Positions 8,683 to 18,677 are shown, counted from the stretch's first letter. The stretch: DNA of 64,000 bases from Acetobacter ascendens (GCF_001766235.1 NZ_CP015164.1:186001-250000), one strand, 5' to 3'. Numbers and translations are program-made. Notes: a model not told the origin generated them from the sequence alone.

Positions 8683-10341
8683 ATGCTCCGACTGACCGAA
8701 TTACGGCTTCCGCTCGACCATTCGCCACAGGCGTTGGCGCATGCCATTTGCGAGCGGCTGAACATCAGCGCGGATGCGCTGGAACATTACAGCGTGTTCA
8801 AACGCGGGCATGATGCCCGCAAGCGCGTCGCTATTAAGCTGGTTTATGCCGTGGATTGCACCGTGAAGGATGAGGCCGCCGTTCTGGCCCGTTACCGTGC
8901 CGCCCATCCCAAGGATAACCACGTGCAGCTCTCCCCCAACATGGAATGGGTGCCCCCCATTACCAGTGGGGCGGAACTGGCTGCCCAGCCCGGATACAAA
9001 CGCCCCATTATTATAGGTGCCGGGCCGTGTGGGTTTATGGCGGCTCTTGTGCTGGCGCGCATGGGTTTGCGCCCGCTGCTGCTGGAACGCGGCAAGGTGG
9101 TGCGTGAACGCACGGTGGATACGTTTGCCCTATGGCGGCGCTCTGAACTGACACCAGAAAGCAACGTGCAGTTTGGTGAAGGCGGGGCCGGAACCTTTTC
9201 TGATGGCAAGCTGTATAGCCAAGTCAAGGATCCGCGCTTTTTAGGCCGTAAGGTGCTGGAGGAGTTTGTAAAGGCTGGCGCGCCGGAAGATATTCTGTAT
9301 CTGGCCCACCCGCATATTGGCACGTTCCGCCTTGTTTCCATGGTGGAGCATATCCGGCGCGAGGTAGAGAACGCAGGCGGGGAATATCGTTTTCAAACCC
9401 GCGTGGATGGGTTGGTGCTTAACCCGCAAACCCGCGCGGTAGAAGGTGTGCGCACCGCCGAGGGTGAAACCATAGAGTCTGATCACGTTATTCTGGCCGT
9501 AGGCCATAGTGCGCGTGATACGTTTGCCATGTTACAGGCCCAAGATGTGGCCATGCAGGCCAAACCGTTTTCCATAGGCGTGCGGATAGAGCACCCGCAA
9601 TCTGTTATAGACGTGGCGCAGTTTGGCCCCAGTGCGGGGAATGAACTGCTGGGTGCGGCGGAATATCGGCTGGTACACCATGCCAGCAATGGGCGGGGTG
9701 TATATTCCTTTTGCATGTGCCCCGGCGGCACCGTGGTGGCGGCAACCTCGGAAGAAGGGCAGGTGGTGACCAACGGCATGAGCCAGTATTCCCGCGCCGA
9801 GCGTAACGCCAATTCCGGCATTGTGGTGGAACTGCGCCCCGGTGTGGATTACCCCGATGACCCGCTGGCAGGCATGGCCTTTCAACGCCAATGGGAGCGC
9901 AAGGCGTTTGAGGCAGGCGGAGGGAATTACCGCGCCCCCGCCCAGCGTGTGGGAGATTTTCTGGCGGGCCGTCCCTCCACCACATTGGGGGATGTTGTGC
10001 CATCTTACAAACCGGGCGTAACCCCAACCGATCTTTCAAAATGCCTGCCGGATTTTGTGGTGGAAGCATTGCGTGAGGCCCTGCCAAAGTTTGACCGCAA
10101 GCTTAGAGGCTTTGCCATGGAAGATGCGGTAATGACGGGGGTTGAAACCCGCACATCTTCCCCACTGCGTATTCCTCGCAATGAGGCCGGGCAGTCCATC
10201 AACACACCGGGCTTGTATCCGGCGGGGGAAGGGGCTGGTTATGCGGGCGGTATTCTTTCCGCCTCTATGGATGGTATTCGCATGGCCGAGGCCGTAGCGC
10301 TGGATATGGCAGGCAGGCCCGTAACACTGCCGCCACGCTAA
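8683..10341 (+). CDS. Uncharacterised FAD-dependent dehydrogenase (COG2509)
   Basis: 552 aa. An N-terminal ~100-residue domain (ALAHAICERLNISADALEHYSVFKRG...) precedes an FAD Rossmann fold, GAGPCG at residues 112-117, followed by NVQFGEGGAGTFSDGKLYS, a hallmark of COG2509, and a C-terminal FAD-closing segment (YPAGEGAGYAGGILSASMDGIRMAE). The family is widespread but lacks an established substrate. Start ATG at 8683 follows an AAGGTAAGGG ribosome region. It is transcribed divergently from the His-rich CDF gene and ends in a hairpin facing a convergent hydrolase. Confidence 0.8.
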   Translation: MLRLTELRLPLDHSPQALAHAICERLNISADALEHYSVFKRGHDARKRVAIKLVYAVDCTVKDEAAVLARYRAAHPKDNHVQLSPNMEWVPPITSGAELAAQPGYKRPIIIGAGPCGFMAALVLARMGLRPLLLERGKVVRERTVDTFALWRRSELTPESNVQFGEGGAGTFSDGKLYSQVKDPRFLGRKVLEEFVKAGAPEDILYLAHPHIGTFRLVSMVEHIRREVENAGGEYRFQTRVDGLVLNPQTRAVEGVRTAEGETIESDHVILAVGHSARDTFAMLQAQDVAMQAKPFSIGVRIEHPQSVIDVAQFGPSAGNELLGAAEYRLVHHASNGRGVYSFCMCPGGTVVAATSEEGQVVTNGMSQYSRAERNANSGIVVELRPGVDYPDDPLAGMAFQRQWERKAFEAGGGNYRAPAQRVGDFLAGRPSTTLGDVVPSYKPGVTPTDLSKCLPDFVVEALREALPKFDRKLRGFAMEDAVMTGVETRTSSPLRIPRNEAGQSINTPGLYPAGEGAGYAGGILSASMDGIRMAEAVALDMAGRPVTLPPR

Positions 10342-10356
10342 TTAAAGTGGCGGCAG
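10327..10356. terminator. Hairpin between convergent genes
   Basis: Perfect 10-bp arms CTGCCGCCAC / GTGGCGGCAG spanning the stop codon of the FAD protein. No T-run follows on either strand, so it is at best a weak bidirectional terminator or mRNA 3' stabiliser. Confidence 0.4.
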
Positions 10357-10372
10357 GGCGTGCTGTGTGCCT

Positions 10373-11170
10373 TTAGGCCGGTGTGGCGTTTTCTGTCTGG
10401 GTGGCAAATTCTTCCACCAGTTCCATAAACCGGCGCGGGGCATCTGCATGCACCCAATGGCCTGCGCCGTTAATTGTTTCCAGCCGATAATGCGGGAACA
10501 GGTGACGCATCTGCGAGTAATTGGTGGGCTGAATATAGGGTGATGTTTCCCCCCTAATAAACAGCGTGGGGCCGCTATATTGCGCGCTGGCGGGCAGTGT
10601 GGGCCAACCCATCATGGCGGGCATACCGGCCAGAATATCGTGCATGCCAATGGCCCAGCCGGGGTTATCCCCCATGCGGATGTTCTGGATCATCAACTGC
10701 CGCACGGCATCATTGGTAATAAGCGGGCGCAACAGTTCATCCGCGCTGCGCAGGTCCAGATGCGGGGGGAAGGCCAGCTTATCCAGCCCCGGTGGCAGGT
10801 CCATGCGTGCAAAGCCGCCTTGGCCGGGCGCAATATCCACTACCAGCAGGCTTTGCACGGCCTGTGAGTGAATGAGTGAGAGCATCATGGCGGTTTTGCC
10901 GCCCATGGAATGGCCCAGCACCATGGCTTTTTTCATGCCATAATGGCGCATGGTTTCCAGCACATCTTCCGCCATGGCGGGGTAGCTCATGGGGCCGTGG
11001 GGGCTATTGCCGTGGTTGCGTAAATCCATTGCCAGCGTTTGGCGGGTGGCGGCCAGCTTACGTTGCACAAACCCCAGATTGCGTGCGCGGCCAAACAGCC
11101 CGTGCAACAGCACAACCGGCGGCAGGGTAGAGGGGACATCGGGGCCGCGTTCAATCACGTTTAGCAACAC
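10373..11170 (-). CDS. Alpha/beta hydrolase (YbfF-like esterase)
   Basis: 265-aa single-domain hydrolase. The oxyanion-hole segment LLHGLFG is near residue 21, the nucleophile elbow GHSMGG places Ser at 88, and the C-terminal GAGHWVHADAP supplies the catalytic His; DIAPG matches the acidic region of this family. The closest recognised group is the E. coli YbfF-type esterases acting on short acyl or acyl-CoA esters; the natural substrate is unknown. The longest frame starts with GTG at 11170, with AAGGA about 11 bases upstream. Divergent to the universal stress gene, across a ~250-base spacer that shows no other gene. Confidence 0.8.
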   Translation of the reverse strand: MLLNVIERGPDVPSTLPPVVLLHGLFGRARNLGFVQRKLAATRQTLAMDLRNHGNSPHGPMSYPAMAEDVLETMRHYGMKKAMVLGHSMGGKTAMMLSLIHSQAVQSLLVVDIAPGQGGFARMDLPPGLDKLAFPPHLDLRSADELLRPLITNDAVRQLMIQNIRMGDNPGWAIGMHDILAGMPAMMGWPTLPASAQYSGPTLFIRGETSPYIQPTNYSQMRHLFPHYRLETINGAGHWVHADAPRRFMELVEEFATQTENATPA

Positions 11171-11421
11171 GGTGGCCGTATCCTTTTCTGCGTAAGGGCT
11201 GGTGTAATCCCTTGCGGTTGTGCCGCGCTTTGCCCCGAAATGCGAGAGGGGGCGGCATGTTTTTTCTTCACCTTCCAGAGAGAGGGCAGGCGTGGCACAG
11301 TTGGGGGGATGGGCAACCCTTCAGCCGGCAGGCACGTTTTTGGTGCGGATGCTTTCTGGCGCTGGCCCACCATAGGTGTGCGTGGTGACACGCCACAGAT
11401 AAGAAAGGGAGAGCGCAGGCA

Positions 11422-12237
11422 ATGCAGAGATGTCTTGTTATTCTCAGCCAGCAGGATCAGGCAGAAGTGCTGCTAAATATGGCCGCACAGTTTTTGGCCC
11501 GCGTAAATGGCAACCGTATGGATGTTCTGGCCGCGCGGGAGCCCCCCACGCAGGTGCTGGGCAATATGGGCTTAACAGATGAAAGTGCCGCCGTACTGCG
11601 TGAAAACCAGCGTGAATGGGCAGATAGCCTACACACAATTTTCCATCGCTGGTTGGCGGAGGAATATGGTTCTGGCGCAGAACGGCTGAGCAAGGTGGAA
11701 GTCAACTGGCTGGACCCCGAAATTACGGTGGACAGAATTATTAGCGGTTATGGCAAGGATGCCGACTTGCTGATTATGAACTTTCCCGATAGCCGGGATA
11801 GTGACCAGAAAAAACTGGCCACCCGTTCAGCCATTTTTCAAACAGGCCGCCCCGTTCTGTTTGTGCCCCCCTTCTGGGACCGCCCAAGTGGGGATCATAT
11901 TCTGATGGCATGGAAGGATACAGATGGCTGCCGCAAGGCATTTGCCTCTGCGCGGGTGCTGCTGGCACAGGCCAAACAGGTGGATGTGCTGCAAACGCCA
12001 GCTTCCCCCATGCCCATGGATATATTGCCCGGCATTACGCCCCAACGGGTGGAGCTAAAACCAAGTGATGATGCCAGCAAGGCCGCACAATCCATTCTGG
12101 ATGAGGTAGATGCGCTGCGGGCTGATTTGCTGGTGATAGGTGGGTATCAGCACAACATGCTGTATAATCGGCTTATGGGCAGTGCTACGGATTACATTCT
12201 GGCCCACCCGGATGTGCCGGTCTTTTTGCAGCACTAA
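11422..12237 (+). CDS. Universal stress protein (UspA) family, tandem-domain length
   Basis: 271 aa, twice the single-domain size. The C-terminal half ends in DLLVIGGYQHNMLYNRLMGS...HPDVPVFLQH, the UspA nucleotide-binding signature (G-x2-G-x9-G-S/T) and terminal strand. The N-terminal half (MQRCLVILSQQDQAEVLLNMAAQFLARV...) begins like a degenerate Usp domain. These cytosolic proteins accumulate in stress and bind or sense nucleotides. The gene is followed by a strong terminator (12290-12318). Confidence 0.75.
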   Translation: MQRCLVILSQQDQAEVLLNMAAQFLARVNGNRMDVLAAREPPTQVLGNMGLTDESAAVLRENQREWADSLHTIFHRWLAEEYGSGAERLSKVEVNWLDPEITVDRIISGYGKDADLLIMNFPDSRDSDQKKLATRSAIFQTGRPVLFVPPFWDRPSGDHILMAWKDTDGCRKAFASARVLLAQAKQVDVLQTPASPMPMDILPGITPQRVELKPSDDASKAAQSILDEVDALRADLLVIGGYQHNMLYNRLMGSATDYILAHPDVPVFLQH

Positions 12238-12289
12238 CGTGCATATAAAGGGGCGTATTGTGTAGGAATACCGCGCCCCCTTTGCTAAG

Positions 12290-12318
12290 GCGGGCATATG
12301 CCCGCTTTTTCTTTTTTT
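12290..12318 (+). terminator. Strong terminator overlapping the next gene's start codon
   Basis: A 16-base perfect palindrome (12290-12305: GCGGGC, ATAT loop, GCCCGC) is followed by T5-C-T7 (12306-12318). This is a textbook intrinsic terminator for the universal stress gene ending at 12237. The ATG at 12298-12300 of the following 782-codon frame lies within loop and stem, so the hairpin would also mask that start site. Confidence 0.85.
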
Positions 12319-14646
12319 GCCCGCCATCGGTTTTGTGCACATTGGCCCGTATGGCACGTGGTTGTGCTGGTGTTGCTGCCTGTGCTGGTGCATCTGCCAG
12401 AACTGCTGGGCCCGGCCCTGTGGGGTGGCACAACGTCAGACCCCATTTCCGTGCTTTCGGCAGGCACGCAAACGCGGCGCAACTGGCTGGAAGGTGGCCT
12501 GCTGCCCGGCCTGCCGGGTTGGGTGGATGGCTGCGCGGGTGTGATTGTGCAAGCGCTGGGGCACTTGGCCGCAGCAGATTGGCGGCATGGTATTCTACCG
12601 TGGTGGAACCCGTATAGCGGTGTGGGTATGCCGCTTGCGGGGGAGTATCAGCCCGGCGCGTTCTTTTTGCCTTTTGTGCTGCTTTTAGGGCTGCCCGGTG
12701 GGCTGCTTTTTCTTAAAATTGCGCTGCAAGTTCTGGCAGGTTTTTGCATGTACGCCCTGTTGCGCAGGCTGGGGATGGATGCGCGCGTGGTGCTGGTGGG
12801 CGCGGTGCTGTGGGCATTTAACGGTACATTTGCATGGGCATCGGATGGGCCAAGCCAACCACTGGCCTTTTTGCCTCTGGCCCTGCTGGGGGTGGAGGTA
12901 TTGCGCGGCACAGCACGCGGCTGGGCCGGTGTGCGTAACTGGAGTGTTTTGGCCCTTGGCTTGGGCGGCATGGTGCTTTCCAGCTTTCCCGAAACCGCGT
13001 TTTTACAAGGCACATTGGTATTGTGCTGGGCGCTTTTGCGTCTGGCGCAACAGCCTGCGGGGGCACGCGCACCGTTTGTTGCCGCCATTGCGGTTGGGGG
13101 CAGCACGGCCCTGCTTTTGGCCGCCCCGCAGCTTGTGGCCTTTGCCACCTATCTGCCCCATGCGTGGGTGGGAGACCACACAGCGGGTATTTCCATCACC
13201 CAACCTATTACGTGTTGGGCTATGGCGCTGTTTCCCTACATCAACGGCCCCATCTTTTACGGCCCGGCTTCTCGGTACGAGGCATGGTGGAGCGTTGGTG
13301 GATATTGGGGGGCTGTGCTGCCATTTTTGGCCGTTCTGGGCCTATGGGGGCGAAGGGATCGGGCCGCGCGTATCATGCTGGCGGCCTATTTTGTGGCGTG
13401 TGTGGGCAAGCAGGCCAATCTGCCCGGCATAGCCCCGTTTATGGATATGATACCCGGCATAGCCCGCACGTTTTTCCATCGGTTTTGCTATCCGATGGAG
13501 GAAATGGCGCTCATTCTTCTGGCCGCCTTTGGGCTGGATGATGTGTGCCGTAATACCGCCGTTCGGGCGGGTGCGGAGGGTGCAAAACAACACGCCAAAA
13601 ACTGGCTGGCAACAGCATGGCCCGCACTGTGCGCCGGTGGTGTTTTGCTGCTGGCCACCTCTGCCGTATGGCACTGGAACGCCCCCGCACGGGCGGATTT
13701 ATGGGCCTTTACGCAGGGGCCGGTATCTTCCTGCTTTTATGCTTTTGGCTCGGTGTTGGCTGGTGGTGCGTTGGTGGCGTTGTGCCTTGGCGCATTGTTG
13801 TTGCCGGTTTTGGCCCGGTGGCGCGGTACCGTTCTGGTAAGTGCCGTGGTGGCAGAAGCACTTTTTCTGTTTTGCGTGCCGCTATTATCCACCCGCAGCG
13901 TGTTGCCGGTAGATACTACGCTGATAAACACCATGAAGGCCCAGATCGGGCTGAACAGGTTTGTCTCTCTCGGCGGGTTGGCCCCCAATTATGGTGCGTA
14001 TTTTGGGCTGGCTTCCATCAACCACAACGGCGTGCCCATGCCCGCAGCGTGGATTGCCCGTTTGCAGCAGGATTTTGGTGCCAACCTCAACCCCGTTACG
14101 TTTGATGGCATTACGCCCAACACCCCGAATGGGCACTTCTTTTTGCAGGATGTTCTGGGCCAAAGGCCGGAGGTGCTGGAACACCTGGGCGTAGCACTGG
14201 CCGTAGTACCACACGGTATGGAACTGCCGGGCCAGCAGGAGGCACCGGCCGAAAAACGTCTGCAACTGCTTTACAGCAGTGCGGCGAATGATCTGTACCG
14301 TCTGCCACACCCCACTCCGTATTTTGAGGCCCCCGAGACCTGCGAGATCCAACCGCTTTCCCGCACAGAACTCCGCACAAATTGCCGCACACCTGCCACG
14401 CTTATTCGGCACGAACTCATGCTGCCCGGCTGGCACGTGCGTATAAACGGGCAGGAAGCTGCCGTTGGGTATGAAGAAGACCTGTTCCAGCGCATAGCTT
14501 TGCCAAATGGACAGGCGAATATTCGCTTTTTCTTCACCCCACCCGGCATGGCGTGGGGCTGGGCGGGGTTGGTGTTGGGGCTGGCCCTGCTAGGGTTGGG
14601 GCGTGGGCGGAATGCAGAAAAACCTTGGGCCGCACAGGCAAAATAG
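12298..14646 (+). CDS. Large YfhO-like integral membrane protein
   Basis: 782 aa with about a dozen hydrophobic segments, a periplasmic-looking stretch after ~530, and a C-terminal module (HELMLPGWHVRINGQEAAVGYEEDLFQRIALP...) followed by a last membrane helix. This architecture, and the WWNPYSGVGMPLAGEYQPGAFF segment, resemble YfhO/GT-C-type polytopic proteins thought to act in envelope glycosylation; the function here is unproven. ATG at 12298 has AAGG upstream but sits inside a terminator hairpin; a GTG about 20 codons later, just before the first helix, is an alternative start. Confidence 0.7.
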   Translation: MPAFSFFARHRFCAHWPVWHVVVLVLLPVLVHLPELLGPALWGGTTSDPISVLSAGTQTRRNWLEGGLLPGLPGWVDGCAGVIVQALGHLAAADWRHGILPWWNPYSGVGMPLAGEYQPGAFFLPFVLLLGLPGGLLFLKIALQVLAGFCMYALLRRLGMDARVVLVGAVLWAFNGTFAWASDGPSQPLAFLPLALLGVEVLRGTARGWAGVRNWSVLALGLGGMVLSSFPETAFLQGTLVLCWALLRLAQQPAGARAPFVAAIAVGGSTALLLAAPQLVAFATYLPHAWVGDHTAGISITQPITCWAMALFPYINGPIFYGPASRYEAWWSVGGYWGAVLPFLAVLGLWGRRDRAARIMLAAYFVACVGKQANLPGIAPFMDMIPGIARTFFHRFCYPMEEMALILLAAFGLDDVCRNTAVRAGAEGAKQHAKNWLATAWPALCAGGVLLLATSAVWHWNAPARADLWAFTQGPVSSCFYAFGSVLAGGALVALCLGALLLPVLARWRGTVLVSAVVAEALFLFCVPLLSTRSVLPVDTTLINTMKAQIGLNRFVSLGGLAPNYGAYFGLASINHNGVPMPAAWIARLQQDFGANLNPVTFDGITPNTPNGHFFLQDVLGQRPEVLEHLGVALAVVPHGMELPGQQEAPAEKRLQLLYSSAANDLYRLPHPTPYFEAPETCEIQPLSRTELRTNCRTPATLIRHELMLPGWHVRINGQEAAVGYEEDLFQRIALPNGQANIRFFFTPPGMAWGWAGLVLGLALLGLGRGRNAEKPWAAQAK

Positions 14647-14653
14647 GCTGCGT

Positions 14654-16624
14654 TTAACGGCCCAGCGCTTCGGCTTGCAGGGTTTTGCGGGCAAACCACC
14701 AACATGCGACCCCAAATGCTACAGTGCCTAACACCGGTGGCAGGCTTGTAGGCACATACTGCGCGATGGAAAGGGCATCGTCCTGCCCTAGCGCGCCAGA
14801 AAGCACGGCCAGCGCCACGCCTGTCAGGCTTTCACCCACAATAAAGCCAGAGGCCAACATGGTGCCAATGGCGGCGTTGGAAACGGGAGCTTCCTGCGGG
14901 TTCTGCGCTCTGCGGGTTTTGATGTGGTGTTTTAACCCCCAGCCCAGAATAGCCCCCAAAGCCAGCGTAATGCTGACAGAAGCAGGCAGATACAGCCCCA
15001 CGGCCACACCCAAGGGCGGCAATGCCATGTGGCGGCGGCGCAAAAATTGGTCCACCCCTACCAGAACAGCCCCCAGCACCATGCCAATGGAAAGCATGCT
15101 CCAATCTAGCGAGTGCGTGAAAATGCCATTGGCGATCATGGCAATCAGCGCGGGCTGTGGGGCAGAAAGCGCATGTGTGGGGTCCATACCCGGGTGGGGC
15201 ATGGTGCCCGCAAAACCATAGGCCTGATAAAGCAGGTTCAGCACAGGCGGAATAACCGCAGCGCCCACCACGCACCCCACAATCAGCGCCACCTCCTGCT
15301 TCCATGGTGAGGCCCCAACAAGCTGCCCGGTTTTAAGGTCTTGCAAGTTATCGTTGGAAATAGCCACCGTGGCGGTAATGGCGGAAAGCACCAAAATGGT
15401 AAAAGCCGTGGCCAGTTTTTGCCCTTCTGCCATCATGCTGGTGGGGGTAAGGCCTAGGGCCTCTAGCGCCAAAATCATCAGGGCGGAAAGTACAGCCCCA
15501 ATAATGATAATGCCCGATATGGGGGAGGAGGAAGACCCCACAATGCCCGCCATATAGCCGCAGGCTGCCGCCATAATAAAACCGAACACAATGCAAAACA
15601 GCACGGCAGCGGCCACAACGGGCCAGAACCCCACCGCAACAGGGGCCAGAAAATACGCAAACAGCCCGGCCAGCATGGCGGCAGAAAGCAGCAGCAACAG
15701 CCCCATGCTGCGGCCAGACATATCGCGCTCGGCATCGGGCACCAGCGTTTGGCCGCGGCCTGCAAACATGGCGCGCAGCCCGCGCAGCACGGGCGGCATC
15801 AGTTCCACCAATGTCCAGAGCGATGCCACGGCAATAGCACCCGCACCAATAAAGCGCACCTTGTGCAGCCACACATCATCCGCAAAGGCGGCGGGGGCCA
15901 GATGTTGCGGGTTGGGCAAATGGGCCGTTAGCCACGGCACACCCATGCCCCACGCCAAAATGCAGCCCAGAAGCATGGCCAGCCCCCCGGCCAGCCCCAC
16001 CAGATATCCCGCGCCAACAAGGGCTAGGGAAAGCCCGCCAGAAAACTGAAACACCGCCGCCCCGGCTGTGGCCGTAAGGGTGAGTGTATCTGCCAAAAGC
16101 CGCAGCCCAGCACTGGCGAAAGAGAAAAGCGTGGCAATAATACCGCCGCCAATAAGGGCGCGCAGCCCTTGGCTGTGGCCTTTTTCTGCCCCGGCGCGCA
16201 GAATTTCTGCCGCAGCCACCCCCTCTGGGTAAGGCAGACTGCTTTCTGTTACCAGTGCGCGCCGCAGCGGAATGGTAAACAGCACGCCCAATATGCCCCC
16301 GGCCAGAGATAGCCCCGCCGTTTGCCAGAACGGAAAGTTCTGCCAATACCCCGCCATCACCAGCCCCGGAAAAGTGGCAAACACGCAGGAAAGCGTGCCC
16401 GCCGCCGAGGCCTGGCTTTGCACCATGTTGTTTTCCAAAATGGAGCCACCGCCCATCATTCGCAGCACAGCCATGGAAATAACCGCTGCGGGAATGGAGG
16501 ATGCAAACGTAAGCCCAATACGCAGGCCCAGATACACGTTGGAGGCCGTAAAAACGATGGTGATAAGCGCGCCCAGTATAAGCCCGCGCAGGGTGAGTTC
16601 TCGGCGGGTGGGGGATGGCGTCAT
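14654..16624 (-). CDS. OPT-family oligopeptide/metal-chelate transporter
   Basis: 656-aa polytopic transporter of the OPT superfamily. Visible features are an N-terminal TLRGLILGALITIVFTASNVYLGLRIGLTFASSIPAAV segment (broken here by the family's first two helices), NNMVQSQASAAGTLS, SSSSPISGIIIIGAV and a final helix near residue 640. Proteins of this family import peptides, glutathione or metal-chelate complexes using the proton gradient. The gene is convergent with the YfhO-like gene, with only 7 bases between their stops. Substrate not predictable. Confidence 0.85.
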   Translation of the reverse strand: MTPSPTRRELTLRGLILGALITIVFTASNVYLGLRIGLTFASSIPAAVISMAVLRMMGGGSILENNMVQSQASAAGTLSCVFATFPGLVMAGYWQNFPFWQTAGLSLAGGILGVLFTIPLRRALVTESSLPYPEGVAAAEILRAGAEKGHSQGLRALIGGGIIATLFSFASAGLRLLADTLTLTATAGAAVFQFSGGLSLALVGAGYLVGLAGGLAMLLGCILAWGMGVPWLTAHLPNPQHLAPAAFADDVWLHKVRFIGAGAIAVASLWTLVELMPPVLRGLRAMFAGRGQTLVPDAERDMSGRSMGLLLLLSAAMLAGLFAYFLAPVAVGFWPVVAAAVLFCIVFGFIMAAACGYMAGIVGSSSSPISGIIIIGAVLSALMILALEALGLTPTSMMAEGQKLATAFTILVLSAITATVAISNDNLQDLKTGQLVGASPWKQEVALIVGCVVGAAVIPPVLNLLYQAYGFAGTMPHPGMDPTHALSAPQPALIAMIANGIFTHSLDWSMLSIGMVLGAVLVGVDQFLRRRHMALPPLGVAVGLYLPASVSITLALGAILGWGLKHHIKTRRAQNPQEAPVSNAAIGTMLASGFIVGESLTGVALAVLSGALGQDDALSIAQYVPTSLPPVLGTVAFGVACWWFARKTLQAEALGR

Positions 16625-16802
16625 GCTGGGGCCTCGGGCTGCTGCTTGGTCTGGCTGTGGCAGGGCGGCCCGATGGGTGCATGTTCAGGACATGCGTGGC
16701 GCGTGGGGCTGCCCCGTCTGGTTTGTATATGCTGCAAGCATTACGATGGACGGGGCAGTTTGTCTGTACCGTAGTGCCCTTATGGGGCACAGAAGGCTGG
16801 TA

Positions 16803-18677
16803 TTAGAATGTAAGTTCCAAGTTGCTCTGCACGAACGCGCCGGAGGATGCGCCCGCGTTAATCATGGTTTTAGAGGCAAAAATATATTCGCCATCTATGC
16901 TTAACGTAATGTGGCGCGTGGCACGCCACGTAAAGCTGGCCTGCGGCATGGTGGCTGTATAGGCCCCATGTGGGTGCAGATTATAAAAGGCCGTGCCACT
17001 GGCATAAATGGCATCCTGTTTGCTGTTGCGCCACACCACGGGCACCTTCATCAGCAAAGTGGTGTTGGGGGTGGGGGAAACCGTGGCAATTGGCCCCACA
17101 TCAATCATGTTGGATTGCCCAATATAGGTGCTGATATCCAGGTAGTAGGCGCTGGGCACGTAGGGTGAAAGAAAGCTGCCCCAGCTACTGGTCTGGCTTT
17201 TGTTCATGTTGCCGCCAGAAACATCATCTATCTGAATACCCACAGCCGGATGCCCCGCCCATTTGGCAAAGCGCCATGAAAGTGTGGCGTTGACGGAATA
17301 TGCAGAAACAGGCCGAGTGGGGCCGCTTTTGGCCGCACGGAATTCTCCGCCCTGCCACATGCCGCCAACAGAAAATTCAATAGGCCCCGCGTTACCCCAT
17401 ACGCGCATACCCGGGGTATCTCGGTGGGTAGAACCCGCAATGCTGCCACCGGCTGCTGTGGGCAGGGCGCTGCTGGCCAGAATGATGCCGTAGTAAAAGC
17501 TATCTACAAACACTTGGCTGCTTTTGCCCAAAAACGAAAACTTGGGCAGCGCGTAGGATGTGTAAGCCCCGAACAGGCGAGACCTCCAGCCCACGGTATC
17601 ATGGAAGGCAATGGGTGGGCTGTTATCTGTAAGGGTCAGGTAAAAGCCATCTATGCGAAAGTTCTTCCAGAAAGCATAGCCGCGCAGGCCGTTCCATGAA
17701 TACGGCAGGGTGGGGTACACGCTTCCCGCCGTAAAATACGGGGGTGCATCCAAAAAGGTCATGCGCCCAGCCATACCGCCTACGGTGGCGCCCAGCACCT
17801 TGCCGCGTACTTCTACAAATGCCTGCTGGGCATCCAGCTTGCTGCGCCAGCGGCCCCCGGCATAGCCATAGTAGTTTACACCTGCGGCCTGCCCGCTCAT
17901 CAGTTCACCATACAGGCGGACGTGTTCGCCCAGATGCAGGTCTGCGCCCAAATTCCAGCGGAAGTTGTTGCGGTAGGCGGGGTCTTTTTTGGTGGTGCCA
18001 AACCCTGCGCGCTGATCATAAAAATTGTGCTGGCGGAAGTTCCCGCTGAAGGACAGGTAAATATCTCCTTCCTGATTGAAAGGAATGTATTTGAGCGCAT
18101 CCATGGCATCCAGCCGGTTGCGCTTGTCCCGCAGGCTGGACCAATCCTCCGCCCAGCGTGAAACAGCATAATACCCTACTGTGCCAAACCCTGCGGCGGC
18201 ACCGGTATTGGCATTAAACACCCCCCACGGCCCTTGGTGCAGCAGGGCAGTAGGCAGGGGCGCAAGCTCCAAAGACTGCGGCTGACCATATGCTTCTGGG
18301 CGGCTTCTGGGCGGCTGCTGAGCGGGGGGGAGCAGGCGCGCATTGTCCCAAAATCCCGGTTTGGCGGGAGGTGCGGCAGAGGATGTTACTTCTGCCGGTG
18401 CTTCCTTGGCGGGCACAACAGTTGCTGGTGCTGTGCGTACAAGGGCAGGCGTGTGCGGATAATGCAGATGCGCCGCGTTGGGGGCTGTTTCTGCGGCTAA
18501 GACGTAAGGGGCAAGCCATACCGCAAATCCGGTGGCAGAGGCTGCAAGCAGAACATGCAGGCCAAAGGCAGGCCAATAAACAGATGTGCAGGCAGGCAAA
18601 ATAGGAGAAGAAAAAGCCGGACAGTAAACGGCGGCAATGGCCTGTCCGGGACGAGAAAATCCGGGGTGTGCGGTCAT
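16803..18677 (-). CDS. Outer-membrane beta-barrel porin, alginate-export (AlgE-like) family
   Basis: 624 aa. A signal-like hydrophobic stretch lies at about residues 43-63 (LHVLLAASATGFAVWLAPYVLAAE), then a Pro/Ala-rich linker, then a barrel region with alternating aromatic strands from ~160 to the C-terminal Phe (QSNLELTF), a typical BAM signal. The segment NRLDAMDALKYIPFNQEGDIYLSFSG matches the Alginate_exp family, known from AlgE and sugar-oligomer porins. The N-terminus before the signal is unusually long, so the true start may be later. A C7 run (G7 at 18324-18330 on the plus strand) in the linker is a potential slippage site but is in frame. A perfect dyad sits 35 bases upstream. Confidence 0.7.
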   Translation of the reverse strand: MTAHPGFSRPGQAIAAVYCPAFSSPILPACTSVYWPAFGLHVLLAASATGFAVWLAPYVLAAETAPNAAHLHYPHTPALVRTAPATVVPAKEAPAEVTSSAAPPAKPGFWDNARLLPPAQQPPRSRPEAYGQPQSLELAPLPTALLHQGPWGVFNANTGAAAGFGTVGYYAVSRWAEDWSSLRDKRNRLDAMDALKYIPFNQEGDIYLSFSGNFRQHNFYDQRAGFGTTKKDPAYRNNFRWNLGADLHLGEHVRLYGELMSGQAAGVNYYGYAGGRWRSKLDAQQAFVEVRGKVLGATVGGMAGRMTFLDAPPYFTAGSVYPTLPYSWNGLRGYAFWKNFRIDGFYLTLTDNSPPIAFHDTVGWRSRLFGAYTSYALPKFSFLGKSSQVFVDSFYYGIILASSALPTAAGGSIAGSTHRDTPGMRVWGNAGPIEFSVGGMWQGGEFRAAKSGPTRPVSAYSVNATLSWRFAKWAGHPAVGIQIDDVSGGNMNKSQTSSWGSFLSPYVPSAYYLDISTYIGQSNMIDVGPIATVSPTPNTTLLMKVPVVWRNSKQDAIYASGTAFYNLHPHGAYTATMPQASFTWRATRHITLSIDGEYIFASKTMINAGASSGAFVQSNLELTF

